In this document: one piece after another, positions 7,845 to 16,361 of the stretch
How the letters are laid out: the number at the start of each line of letters is the position of its first letter
Position numbering within the stretch: the stretch's first letter is position 1
Source: Bacteroidota bacterium
Lineage (GTDB): Bacteria; Bacteroidota; Bacteroidia; NS11-12g; UBA955
Reading direction: 5' to 3'
Length of the DNA stretch: 64,000 nucleotides
Assembly (NCBI GenBank): GCA_030682255.1
Contig: JAUXOK010000019.1
Location: 1-64,000, forward strand
Translations under genes and position numbers: made by a program
Notes under the pieces: model-generated
Seen by the model: only the letters and a program-made list of their open reading frames with translations
Databases searched by the model: none
What the model was told of the DNA's origin: nothing

Positions 7845-10800
7845 TCTAATACAAAGTTTCAAAAAGAGTTTACATACGGGTTATGTAGATAAGTCCATTT
7901 TATCCAATCTGGATTATCAGCCAGAGTTGCTGGTGAATCAGAGAAATCCGCCCAAAAAGGTACTTTCAACCATTCTGCATGAGTTTGAAAATTGCAAACA
8001 GTTTTATATTTCGGTTGCCTTCGTTACAACAAGCGGTGTTGCTGCAATAATTAACAAACTCAAAGAATTAGAAGACCGAGAAATAAAGGGCAAAATACTG
8101 GTGTCCCAGTATTTAAACTTTACACAACCGGAGGCACTAAAAAGACTATTGCGCTTTAAAAATATTGACCTAAGAATTGCGACTTCAGGAAACTCTCACA
8201 GCAAAGGGTACATTTTTAAGAATAAAGAACATTTCAACCTAATTATTGGCAGCAGCAACCTAACAGCACAAGCATTGTCCACGAACAAGGAGTGGAATAT
8301 CAAAGTATCTGCCCTTGACGAAAGCGGAATCGTAGAAAAAGTGCTTCAAGAGTTTCATGCTGATTTTGAAATTGGTACTCCCGTTACTTCAGAATATATT
8401 TTGGGATATGAAGAAATTTATCAAAGTCAATTTCTCCTAAACCAAAAAAATAAACTGGAAAGTATTAGTGAATCTCAACTTCTGATTAGCCCAAATTCAA
8501 TGCAAATAGAAGCAATGGAAAATCTGAAAAGATTAAGGGTTGTTGGCAAGAATAAAGCACTTATTATTTCTGCCACTGGAACTGGGAAAACCTATTTATC
8601 CGCATTCGATGCAAAAGCTTTTAACCCAAGAAAATTACTTTTCGTAGTCCATAGGTTAACCATTGCAAATGACGCACTCAAAACATTTCAAAGTGTTTTT
8701 GGGAATGATAGAACTATGGGCTGGTATTCTGGTAATCAACGACAACTGGATTGTGATTTTGTATTTTCTACAATCCAAACAATTTCAAAATCCAACCACT
8801 TGGATAATTTTCCGAAAGATCATTTTGATTATATCATCATAGATGAAACACATAGATCAGGTGCGGATTCCTATTTTCGTTTGATAGATCACTTTGAGCC
8901 AAAGTTTTTGTTGGGCATGACAGCAACTCCTGAACGGACTGATGGTAATGACATATTTCGACTCTTTGACCACAACATAGCCTATGAAATAAGATTAAAT
9001 AGAGCAATGGAAGAGGAAATGCTTAGCACTTTTCATTACTATGGCGTTACGGATTTATCGATTAACAATAAGGAAATCGATAATATATCCGATTTTAGAT
9101 ATTTAGTTTCAAGTGAACGAGTTGAACGTATCATGGAACAGGCCAAATTTTACGGCAGTGATAATGGTATAACAAGAGGATTGATTTTCTGTTCTAGAAA
9201 GAATGAGGCAATTGAATTATCAACGTTATTTAATGCTAAAGGATTAAAAACTGTTGCTTTAACTGGCGATAGTACTGAGGAGGAAAGAGCCATATCGATT
9301 GAAAAATTAGAGACCGATGAGCTGAGTGAAAAACTAGATTATATTTTCACAGTAGATATCTTCAACGAAGGAATTGATATTCCAAAAATCAATCAGATTA
9401 TCATGCTTCGCCCAACGGAATCTGCGATTATTTTCATTCAACAATTAGGTCGTGGTTTAAGAAAGGTTGATGGAAAAGGCTATTTGACGGTTATCGATTT
9501 TATCGGAAACTACGAAAACAATTATCTTATCCCAATTGCATTATATGGTGATACATCATACAACAAAGACTCCTTGCGGAAATTACTCACAGAAGGGAGT
9601 AGGATGATACCAGGAGCTTCCACCATTAATTTTGATGAAATCACCAAAGAGAGAATTTTTCAATCCATTGATTCCGCTAATATGCAATTGTTAGCTGACT
9701 TGAAAAAGGATTACAATCTTTTGAAATTCAAACTCGGTCGAACACCAATGATGATGGATTTTATTGAGCATGGCTCTCGTGATCCTTTTTTATTTATTGA
9801 ATATGACAAATCTTTCTACAGTTTTACACGAAGAATTGAGCAGGCTGACGATCAAGAATTGCCGGTAAATCAAAGAAAACTACTGGAACTTTTTTACATG
9901 GAAATTAATAATGCAAAGCGTGTTGAAGATAGTCTTATCATAAAAATACTCATTGAATCAGGTGAACTTTCAGTGAACGAACTAAAAGAAATAGTTCTTA
10001 GAAAGTATGGTTATTCCATATCTGATGACACCATACAATCATGCATTTCTAACTTGAATTTTGAATTTGTTAGAAAAGGACAGAAAATCATTTATTTAAA
10101 AGATAATTTCTTCTATTTACATGTCGAATTCATTGATATTCTAAGCAATTCAATATTCAAAAGATTTCTATTAGATTCTATTTATTACTCTATTTATGCT
10201 TTTAACAATGCCTACAAGAAAGATCACTATAAAAATGGATTAATACTCTACAATAAATACAGTCGCAAAGACGTATGCCGATTGTTAAATTGGGAAAAAG
10301 ACATAAGTAGCACGGTTTTCGGTTATCGAACACATAACGGAGTTACACCATGTTTTGTTACATATCATAAATCTGATGAGATTGATAGCACCATAAATTA
10401 TAATGACCACTTCATAAATCAATCAATATTTGCTTGGGAGTCTAGGTCGAATAGGAAACTTGAGAGCAATGAAATAAAGGACGTGATTAACTCCACTCGC
10501 ATCTTACTCTTTGTAAAAAAGCAAGATGGAGAGGGAACTGATTTTTACTTTATGGGTGACGTCACAATAATCCCTGATTCCATAGAACAAGGTTCTATGC
10601 CCGAAACAAACCTGCCGATTGTTCATTTTAAATTTCATCTTCAACAACCTGTAATTGACAGTCTTTATCAATATATTACAACAGATAAAATAAAACAAAT
10701 CGATAAGTCTTCTCTATCAGAAAATACTCGCAAAATCATCCCAATTCAGCAATCCTTAAGTTTTCAAGAAGAGTTAAGAAACCCAATTCCATTATATGAC

Positions 10801-11223
10801 TTTTATGCTGCAGCAGGTACGTTTAGCGAATTGCAATCAGAAAAGGATTTCAAACTTATAGAAGGACCCGAAAATAGTTCAGGCAAAGATTATTTCGCAT
10901 GTAAAATTATAGGTGAATCAATGAATAGAGTCATTCCAAATGGTTCTATTTGCTTGTTTAAAACTGATTCAGGAGGTAGCAGAAATGGGAAAATTGTATT
11001 GGTAGAAAACATGGATATTCAAGATCCAGATTTTAATTCAGCTTTTACGATAAAAACTTACTCAAGCGAAAAAATAATTAATGAAGATGGCTGGAGGCAT
11101 AATTCAATTGTTTTAAGGCCAAATTCATTTGACAGATCATACCAAAACATTGTAATTACAGAAGAAATTGCAGCAGGAATGAGAGTTGTTGGAGAGTTTG
11201 TGAAAGTTTTGAAAGAACCTTAA
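7837..11223 (+). CDS. PLD-nuclease / SF2 helicase / DUF3427 protein with C-terminal S24-like peptidase domain
   Basis: An 1128-residue multidomain protein. Residues about 35-180 are a phospholipase-D-like nuclease (HSK at 121-123, GSSN at 138-141). About 220-560 is an SF2 helicase: Walker A ATGTGKT around 247-253, DETH box at 336-339, GMTATP, and motif VI QQLGRGLRK from 535. A long DUF3427-type region follows. The last about 130 residues resemble LexA/UmuD S24 peptidases: GESMNR with candidate Ser1028, NGKIVLVE, and candidate Lys1073 in FTIKTY. Such PLD-helicase proteins are often found with defence genes. The S24 fusion suggests autocleavage or damage sensing, an inference. It overlaps the NUDIX gene by 8 bp. 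Confidence 0.85.
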   Translation: MDDLIQSFKKSLHTGYVDKSILSNLDYQPELLVNQRNPPKKVLSTILHEFENCKQFYISVAFVTTSGVAAIINKLKELEDREIKGKILVSQYLNFTQPEALKRLLRFKNIDLRIATSGNSHSKGYIFKNKEHFNLIIGSSNLTAQALSTNKEWNIKVSALDESGIVEKVLQEFHADFEIGTPVTSEYILGYEEIYQSQFLLNQKNKLESISESQLLISPNSMQIEAMENLKRLRVVGKNKALIISATGTGKTYLSAFDAKAFNPRKLLFVVHRLTIANDALKTFQSVFGNDRTMGWYSGNQRQLDCDFVFSTIQTISKSNHLDNFPKDHFDYIIIDETHRSGADSYFRLIDHFEPKFLLGMTATPERTDGNDIFRLFDHNIAYEIRLNRAMEEEMLSTFHYYGVTDLSINNKEIDNISDFRYLVSSERVERIMEQAKFYGSDNGITRGLIFCSRKNEAIELSTLFNAKGLKTVALTGDSTEEERAISIEKLETDELSEKLDYIFTVDIFNEGIDIPKINQIIMLRPTESAIIFIQQLGRGLRKVDGKGYLTVIDFIGNYENNYLIPIALYGDTSYNKDSLRKLLTEGSRMIPGASTINFDEITKERIFQSIDSANMQLLADLKKDYNLLKFKLGRTPMMMDFIEHGSRDPFLFIEYDKSFYSFTRRIEQADDQELPVNQRKLLELFYMEINNAKRVEDSLIIKILIESGELSVNELKEIVLRKYGYSISDDTIQSCISNLNFEFVRKGQKIIYLKDNFFYLHVEFIDILSNSIFKRFLLDSIYYSIYAFNNAYKKDHYKNGLILYNKYSRKDVCRLLNWEKDISSTVFGYRTHNGVTPCFVTYHKSDEIDSTINYNDHFINQSIFAWESRSNRKLESNEIKDVINSTRILLFVKKQDGEGTDFYFMGDVTIIPDSIEQGSMPETNLPIVHFKFHLQQPVIDSLYQYITTDKIKQIDKSSLSENTRKIIPIQQSLSFQEELRNPIPLYDFYAAAGTFSELQSEKDFKLIEGPENSSGKDYFACKIIGESMNRVIPNGSICLFKTDSGGSRNGKIVLVENMDIQDPDFNSAFTIKTYSSEKIINEDGWRHNSIVLRPNSFDRSYQNIVITEEIAAGMRVVGEFVKVLKEP

Positions 11224-11320
11224 TAATAATTAATAAGATAAGTTTTTCTAAATAGCATGAACATTGCAACTATCAAATTTTTCGAAACAGATCTTATATT
11301 TTGTTTCAAAATACTTCCCA

Positions 11321-11709
11321 ATGAATAAATCCCTCAATTTAAAACTGATATTTACATTTTCATTTATGGTGCTTTATTATTACATTGGTCAATCTATTTT
11401 AACGCCATTATTTATCAGTGATGAATGTTATACCATTTATACTTATATAATAGTCTAATAAATTCATGGTAAATGCTCCCGATTCCTATCGGGACAATAG
11501 CTGTTTAGTACAATTTCATTGGACTAATACAGATATGCTTTCGGTATTATTATCACTTCCACAAAGTGCCTTGGTATATTGAACTGTTGTTTGATTTTCA
11601 AGAATCCCACCCTGTGCCAACAGTTCTAGGCTATTTTGTTTTTGGAGGTATTGGTTTTTATATCGGTAAGTTGGTGGCGAAAGGGAGTGTTGTAACAACA
11701 GAAGTTTGA
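11321..11709 (+). pseudogene. Small membrane-protein gene broken by a 119-bp insertion
   Basis: Collinear with the intact gene at 13082-13351: the same start context (TACTTCCCAATGAATAAATC) and the same end. A 119-bp block at 11427-11545 separates codons for …FISDE from YYHFHKVPWY. 119 is not a multiple of three and introduces stops. Removing it restores exactly 270 bp, the length of the paralogue. The inserted block is repeat B. Confidence 0.9.
11427..11545. mobile_element. 119-bp inserted element (repeat B, copy 2)
   Basis: Boundaries are set by comparison with the intact paralogue: GATGAAT before and ATTATTATCAC after. The element begins GTTATACC and ends TTTCGGT. It holds the palindrome TCCCGATTCCTATCGGGA (11477-11494). 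The rest matches 226-308. No coding capacity, so it would need helper functions in trans. Confidence 0.75.
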
Positions 11710-11812
11710 TTTTAAGAAAAAGATTTGTAAAATTGAAAAAAAGTATTAGATTTACTCGTTGAAGCGATGTAACTAAATTTTATTTAAAAACAAATTAAAA
11801 GCATACTATCAA

Positions 11813-12811
11813 ATGGAAAACCCCAATTCAGAATTTATCCTATTCAAAACCGAAGACGAGAAAATTTCGGTTGATGTTCGTATGAATGACGAAACTGTTT
11901 GGCTCACGCAAGACCAAATGGCTAACTTGTTTGACAAAGGCAGAAGTACTATTGCCGAACATATTTTAAATGTTTTTAAAGAAGGAGAATTAGACGAGAA
12001 TACAACTTGTCGGAAATTCCGACAAGTTCGCAATGAAGGCAACCGAACCATAGAAAGAGATATCGAACATTACAATCTTGATGTGATCATTTCCGTTGGT
12101 TATCGTGTAAAATCTTTGCGTGGAACACAATTTCGTCAATGGGCTACCAAACGCCTTAACGAATACATTCGCAAAGGATTTACCATGGACGATGAGCGCA
12201 TAAAAAACTTGGGTGGTGGCGGTTATTGGAAAGAACTCTTGCAACGCATTCGAGACATTCGGGCTTCAGAAAAAGTTTTTTATCGTCAGGTATTGGATAT
12301 TTATTCCACCAGTATTGATTACAACCCCAAAGCAGAAGTTTCCATTGCATTTTTTAAAAAAGTGCAAAACAAAATTCATTATGCCGTGCACGGACAAACC
12401 GCAGCCGAAGTGATTTTTAACCGTGCTGATGCTGAAAAGGAATTTATGGGTCTGATAACATTTGTAGGCGAACGTCCGTATTTGAAAGATGTAAGCATTG
12501 CAAAAAACTACTTAAACGAAAAAGAATTGAGAGCCTTGGGACAAATTGTTTCGGGATATTTGGACTTTGCAGAACGCCAAGCGGAACGTGAACAAACGAT
12601 GACAATGAAAGATTGGGCAGCACATTTAGACCGTATTTTAACCATGAGTGGTGAAAAAATCCTAGAAGGAGCAGGAACCATCAGTCACGAAGAAGCTCTT
12701 GAAAAAGCAACTACCGAGTATAAAAAATATCAGCAAAAAACGCTTAGCGAAGCAGAAAAAAACTATCTAGAAAACCTGAAAGCGATAGAAAAGAAAACGA
12801 AAAACAATTGA
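11813..12811 (+). CDS. RhuM-family protein (virulence RhuM / DNA-binding)
   Basis: 332 residues matching the RhuM family, first named from Salmonella pathogenicity island 3 and common in mobile and defence regions. The N-terminus (about 28-60, VWLTQDQMANLFDKGRSTIA) looks like a helix-turn-helix. The middle has the family block GYRVKSLRGTQFRQWATKRL (about 100-119). The C-terminal third is helical and charged. The biochemical role is not established. It lies between two copies of a small membrane-protein gene, which points to movement or duplication of this segment. Confidence 0.85.
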   Translation: MENPNSEFILFKTEDEKISVDVRMNDETVWLTQDQMANLFDKGRSTIAEHILNVFKEGELDENTTCRKFRQVRNEGNRTIERDIEHYNLDVIISVGYRVKSLRGTQFRQWATKRLNEYIRKGFTMDDERIKNLGGGGYWKELLQRIRDIRASEKVFYRQVLDIYSTSIDYNPKAEVSIAFFKKVQNKIHYAVHGQTAAEVIFNRADAEKEFMGLITFVGERPYLKDVSIAKNYLNEKELRALGQIVSGYLDFAERQAEREQTMTMKDWAAHLDRILTMSGEKILEGAGTISHEEALEKATTEYKKYQQKTLSEAEKNYLENLKAIEKKTKNN

Positions 12812-12866
12812 ACTGAAATTTATCTTTGTTAAACTACTATTAGTATCAAAAGTAGATTGGAATCTC

Positions 12867-13031
12867 ATGATTGATGTAGCAAGCCAAACAAAAATCTTTG
12901 ATAATTTAGAATTTTCAAACATTAAGTCCGTTCAAACATCTTTAACTAAAAAAGAAAAAATCAAAAAGCAGGCTCTAATTAAAGCTTATGAATCAATCAA
13001 AAAGTTAAAAAAATTTGGGGTTAAATTATAA
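12867..13031 (+). CDS. Small basic hypothetical protein
   Basis: A 54-residue ATG ORF, Lys-rich in its second half (TKKEKIKKQ…ESIKKLKKFG). The same frame stays open upstream to 12789 without another ATG, so it could also be the tail of a degraded longer gene. It follows RhuM by 55 bp. No recognised family. Confidence 0.35.
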   Translation: MIDVASQTKIFDNLEFSNIKSVQTSLTKKEKIKKQALIKAYESIKKLKKFGVKL

Positions 13032-13081
13032 ATATCAAATTTTTATACCAGATTTAATATTTTGTTTCAAAATACTTCCCA

Positions 13082-13351
13082 ATGAATAAATCCCTCATTT
13101 TCAAACTGTTATTTACATTTTCATTTATGGTGCTTTATTATTTAATAGGTCAATATGTTTTAATGCCACTTTTTATAAATGATGAATATTATTATCACTT
13201 CCACAAAGTGCCTTGGTATATTGAACTGTTGTTTGATTTTCAAGAATCCCACCCTGTGCCAACCATTCTTGGATATTTTGTTTTTGGTGCTATTGGTTTT
13301 TATATTGGTAAGTTGGTGGCGAAAGGGAGTGTGATAACAACAGAAATTTGA
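13082..13351 (+). CDS. Small membrane protein (intact paralogue)
   Basis: 89 residues with two hydrophobic segments, about 8-30 (LLFTFSFMVLYYLIGQYVL) and 62-80 (TILGYFVFGAIGFYIGKLV), and a short loop between them. Second copy of the broken gene at 11321-11709; similarity extends about 50 bp upstream and 25 bp downstream of the coding region. Function unknown. Position beside RhuM and MazEF gives no firm clue. Confidence 0.65.
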   Translation: MNKSLIFKLLFTFSFMVLYYLIGQYVLMPLFINDEYYYHFHKVPWYIELLFDFQESHPVPTILGYFVFGAIGFYIGKLVAKGSVITTEI

Positions 13352-13414
13352 TTTTAAGAAAAAGATTTGTAAAACTCAATAATTTGTAATTACTTTGTAG
13401 TAACAAAAATAAAC

Positions 13415-13660
13415 ATGGATATAACAATCATAAATATTGGTAACTCTAAGGGAATTAGGCTTCCTAAAACAATTCTTGATAAATATAATATTCATGAAAA
13501 GGTAGAATTGATTTTAGAAAAAGGCTATATTATATTAAAGCCAAAAACAGAGCCTAGGAAAAACTGGGAAAAGGCATTTAAAAAAATGCACGAAAATGGA
13601 GATGACAAGCTCTTAATGGATGATGTTTTTAATGACGAAACTTTCGAAGAATGGACTTAA
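13415..13660 (+). CDS. mazE: AbrB/MazE-type antitoxin
   Basis: 81 residues. The N-terminal swapped-hairpin AbrB fold is visible: IINIGNSKGIRLPKTILDKY followed by KVELILEKGYIILKP. The acidic C-terminus (DDKLLMDDVFNDETFEEW) is the region that usually wraps and blocks the MazF toxin. It overlaps the toxin start by 10 bp, as in many mazEF operons. Autoregulation is expected from the family; TACTTTG at 13402-13408 resembles a -7 element one base short. Confidence 0.85.
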   Translation: MDITIINIGNSKGIRLPKTILDKYNIHEKVELILEKGYIILKPKTEPRKNWEKAFKKMHENGDDKLLMDDVFNDETFEEWT

Positions 13661-13974
13661 ATCAATATTGTATTGTGTTGGTTAATTTAGACCCAACTAT
13701 TGGCAGTGAAGCTAAAAAGACAAGGCCTTGCTTGATCATATCACCAAACGAAATGAATAAACACCTTCAAACAATTATAATTGCTCCTATAACCAGTAGT
13801 TCAAAAAACTATCCAACAAGAGTGGAAATCAAAGGGACGACAACCAAAGGCTGGATTATGATAGACCAAATTAGAACCATTGATAAAAAAAGAATTATTA
13901 AAACATTTGAGGAAATAAGCAAAAAAGAAATTTTGTCCGTTAAAAATGTAATTAAAGAAACATTGGTTTTATAA
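13651..13974 (+). CDS. mazF: MazF/PemK-family mRNA interferase toxin
   Basis: 107 residues with the full PemK/MazF core: GSEAKKTRPCLIISPNEMN, then APITSSSKNYPTRVEI and IMIDQIRTIDKKRI. Family members cut RNA at short sequences and are neutralised by the MazE-like partner encoded just upstream. Complete length and intact core suggest it is functional. Start ATG overlaps the antitoxin gene. Confidence 0.88.
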   Translation: MDLNQYCIVLVNLDPTIGSEAKKTRPCLIISPNEMNKHLQTIIIAPITSSSKNYPTRVEIKGTTTKGWIMIDQIRTIDKKRIIKTFEEISKKEILSVKNVIKETLVL

Positions 13975-14198
13975 ACCAAGTGTTTTAGAATCCCCTAAAG
14001 CATCTCTTCAAACTTAAACGCTTAATAATCAATTGTTTTTTAAATTTATATTAGCCGAAATTGATACTATTTTAGCGTATTGCCAGAGAAAATGGTTCCG
14101 CAATTTTCTGATTGCATTTAATACAATTGTTTTAGATGATTCTTGCAAAACCGTGATTTACTAGGATACAATAAATGAAGTCTTATTCATTTTCCTTG

Positions 14199-14237
14199 TT
14201 TCGCGATTTGCGAAATGAGAAAATATGATTATATTTG
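14199..14237 (+). promoter_or_regulatory. Promoter with overlapping palindromic operator (TTTG-19-TATATTTG)
   Basis: TTTG at 14207-14210 and TATATTTG at 14230-14237, separated by 19 bp, match the full Bacteroidota promoter consensus. The -33 box sits in the palindrome TTTCGC-GATTT-GCGAAA (14199-14215), well placed for autorepression. Transcription would start near 14243, at the ATG of the next gene, and rules out an ATG at 14215. Confidence 0.7.
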
Positions 14238-14241
14238 CACC

Positions 14242-14769
14242 ATGAGAAAGCACAATGGTATGCGTCCACAAGATGTTGCTATCCTTTTGAAGATCATAGC
14301 TATTGATGGTCAAGATTGGCAATTGGTGGGACTTTCAAGTTCGCTAAAAATAAGTATTTCGGAAATTTCGGAGTCTTTAAACAGAAGTCGAATCGCAAGT
14401 CTTATTGATTTCAATAAGAAAAAAATCAATCGACAGAATTTATTAGAATTTCTGGAATACGGAGTTCGGTATGTCTTTCCCCAACAGCCTGGAGCAATGG
14501 TAAGAGGAATTCCTACGGCTCATTCCCACCCATTTATGAAAAATAATTTTACAAGTGAAATGAATTATGTTTGGCCAGATATTAAGGGAAAAGTAATGGG
14601 CCTGACGATTGAACCTTTTTATCCAAAACAGGTTGATGCTGTTCTAGAAGATCAGGAATATTATAAACTGCTAGCCTTAGTTGATGTTATTAGAGTAGGG
14701 AAAGTTAGGGAAATTAAATATGCTGTAAATGAATTGAATAAGATTATTTCACATGAGTCATCAAACTAA
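14242..14769 (+). CDS. HTH-type antitoxin/regulator of the nucleotidyltransferase pair
   Basis: About 175 residues. The N-terminal about 60 residues look like a MarR-like winged helix (DVAILLKI…LVGLSSSLKISISEISESLNRSR). The rest (PTAHSHPFMK, VWPDIKGKVMGLTI) resembles proteins seen next to AbiEii-type nucleotidyltransferases. The promoter position rules out the ATG at 14215. ATG 14242 would give a nearly leaderless mRNA, and ATG 14260 is the alternative. It overlaps the next gene by 17 bp. By analogy with AbiEi it is likely to repress the operon and counteract the partner; this is inference. Confidence 0.75.
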   Translation: MRKHNGMRPQDVAILLKIIAIDGQDWQLVGLSSSLKISISEISESLNRSRIASLIDFNKKKINRQNLLEFLEYGVRYVFPQQPGAMVRGIPTAHSHPFMKNNFTSEMNYVWPDIKGKVMGLTIEPFYPKQVDAVLEDQEYYKLLALVDVIRVGKVREIKYAVNELNKIISHESSN

Positions 14770-15433
14770 TACAGTAAGAATAAAGGCCGTTGCAAATGCC
14801 TTAGATTCATTAAAAGAAAAAATTGTTTTCGTTGGTGGGGCTACAGTATCTCTATATCCTGATAGGCAAGCGTTCGAAGTGAGGCCTACAGATGATGTGG
14901 ATGTTATAATAGAAATTCTAAACCACCAAAGCAGGGCTGAGTTGGAAGAAATATTAAGAGCCATAGGGTTTTCGCATGATATTGAATCTGGAGTCATTTG
15001 TCGATATAAAATACAGGGAATTATTGTTGATATAATGCCAACTAATGACCCCACTATTGGATTTAGTAATAAATGGTATCCTGATGGGTTTAACCAAGCT
15101 GTTGAATATAAAATCGATGAACAATGTACAGTGCGAATATTAAGTGCTCCATATTTCATCGCAACAAAATTAGAAGCTTTCAAAGGTCGTGGTCAGAATG
15201 ATGGAAGAACAAGTCAGGATTTTGAAGATATTATTTATGTATTGGAAAACAGAGCATCTATTTGGGAAGAAATGAATCTTTCTAACGAAACTGTTAAAAA
15301 TTATTTACGATCAGAATTTCAAAATTTATTAAATAACCCAAATCATTTTGAATGGATAGATGTGCATACAGAAAGAGGGTATCCACCAGCTACTTACTTT
15401 ATTATAGAAGCTTTGAAAAAATTTGCGAAATAG
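14753..15433 (+). CDS. Nucleotidyltransferase toxin-like protein (AbiEii-related)
   Basis: 226 residues with the DNA polymerase-beta-like nucleotidyltransferase core: GGATVSLY at 28-35 and the metal-binding DDVD at 47-50, then a third strand with DIMPTND and a conserved KLEAFKGRGQ helix followed by SQDFEDIIYVLENR. This layout is that of AbiEii/MenT-type toxins, which transfer nucleotides to tRNA or other targets. The partner upstream overlaps by 17 bp. The target cannot be read from sequence. Confidence 0.8.
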   Translation: MSHQTNTVRIKAVANALDSLKEKIVFVGGATVSLYPDRQAFEVRPTDDVDVIIEILNHQSRAELEEILRAIGFSHDIESGVICRYKIQGIIVDIMPTNDPTIGFSNKWYPDGFNQAVEYKIDEQCTVRILSAPYFIATKLEAFKGRGQNDGRTSQDFEDIIYVLENRASIWEEMNLSNETVKNYLRSEFQNLLNNPNHFEWIDVHTERGYPPATYFIIEALKKFAK

Positions 15434-15615
15434 CTTTTTCAATCACCTTCAACAAAGTTGACTATCCGTTTATCATAAAATCTAAATATAATATGTAGCC
15501 CATCTCTTCGGCTCTGCTCAGGGTAAGCAAGCTCAATAAATGCTTTTATTACACATTTTCAATTTGGTTTTTTGGATTTATTTTACCATTATTGCTTCAA
15601 TAAATTTAATAAATC

Positions 15616-16239
15616 ATGGAAGACAATCAAATCAACCCGCCAAAAAGACCTACTTTTTTAACTGTTTTATGTATTCTTACTTTCATTGGAAGTGCTTTTA
15701 GTATTTTTTCTGGTGTTTCTAATGCAATGCTAGCTCCAACGTCAGCGGCAATGTTAGGACCCATTACACTTGAAGTAGAAAAAGAATTTGAAAAAGCCAA
15801 ACAAGAAAATAAAGTGGACCTCATAGAAGATATGAATGAACAAGCAACAATTGATTCTTTAACAGGTGGTAGCATAGATTCTAACGATGTTGTTGAGGCC
15901 ATTGAGAGCTCAAGCAGCAAAATTGAAGAAGAAATGATTGGTAAAATTCAAAATACAGTTGGTGGAGCTTTGGCAAGTGTTACAGAAGAAACCATCCGAA
16001 ACAGCGCTTATGCTAGCATCATTGCAGCTATATTGACTTTGATGGGGGCTTTCTTTATGTGGGGACTTAAAAAGATTGGTTTTTGGGTGTATGTGTTAGG
16101 TACTGCAGTTAGCATCATCGCTCCAATCATCATATACAATGGCAATGTTGTAGGTGCTTTCACCGCCATTGGTTTAGGTTTTGTAGGTCTTATTTTTGTT
16201 ATCCTCTACGCTGTTAATAGAAAACATTTGGTATATTAG
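15616..16239 (+). CDS. Hypothetical membrane protein
   Basis: 207 residues. One hydrophobic segment near the N-terminus (about 14-36, FLTVLCILTFIGSAFSIFSG) is followed by an acidic soluble stretch of about 90 residues. Three more hydrophobic segments lie from about 133 to the C-terminus. No family recognised with confidence. It stands alone, between the toxin-antitoxin-like pair and the MITE-like element. Confidence 0.65.
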   Translation: MEDNQINPPKRPTFLTVLCILTFIGSAFSIFSGVSNAMLAPTSAAMLGPITLEVEKEFEKAKQENKVDLIEDMNEQATIDSLTGGSIDSNDVVEAIESSSSKIEEEMIGKIQNTVGGALASVTEETIRNSAYASIIAAILTLMGAFFMWGLKKIGFWVYVLGTAVSIIAPIIIYNGNVVGAFTAIGLGFVGLIFVILYAVNRKHLVY

Positions 16240-16361
16240 TAGGATATAGGGATAAGGAAAAAGGATAAAGGGATAAGGTCCCGCATGAAACTGCAGGATA
16301 GGGTAAAAAAGAAGAGCAAATGAAATGTTGGCGTAGTATTGACTATGTCAAGAGGCCTTAA

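Noticed and set aside
14215-14241. Upstream ATG at 14215 for the HTH regulator
   Set aside because: It lies inside the promoter (-33 to -7), so it would not be on the transcript.
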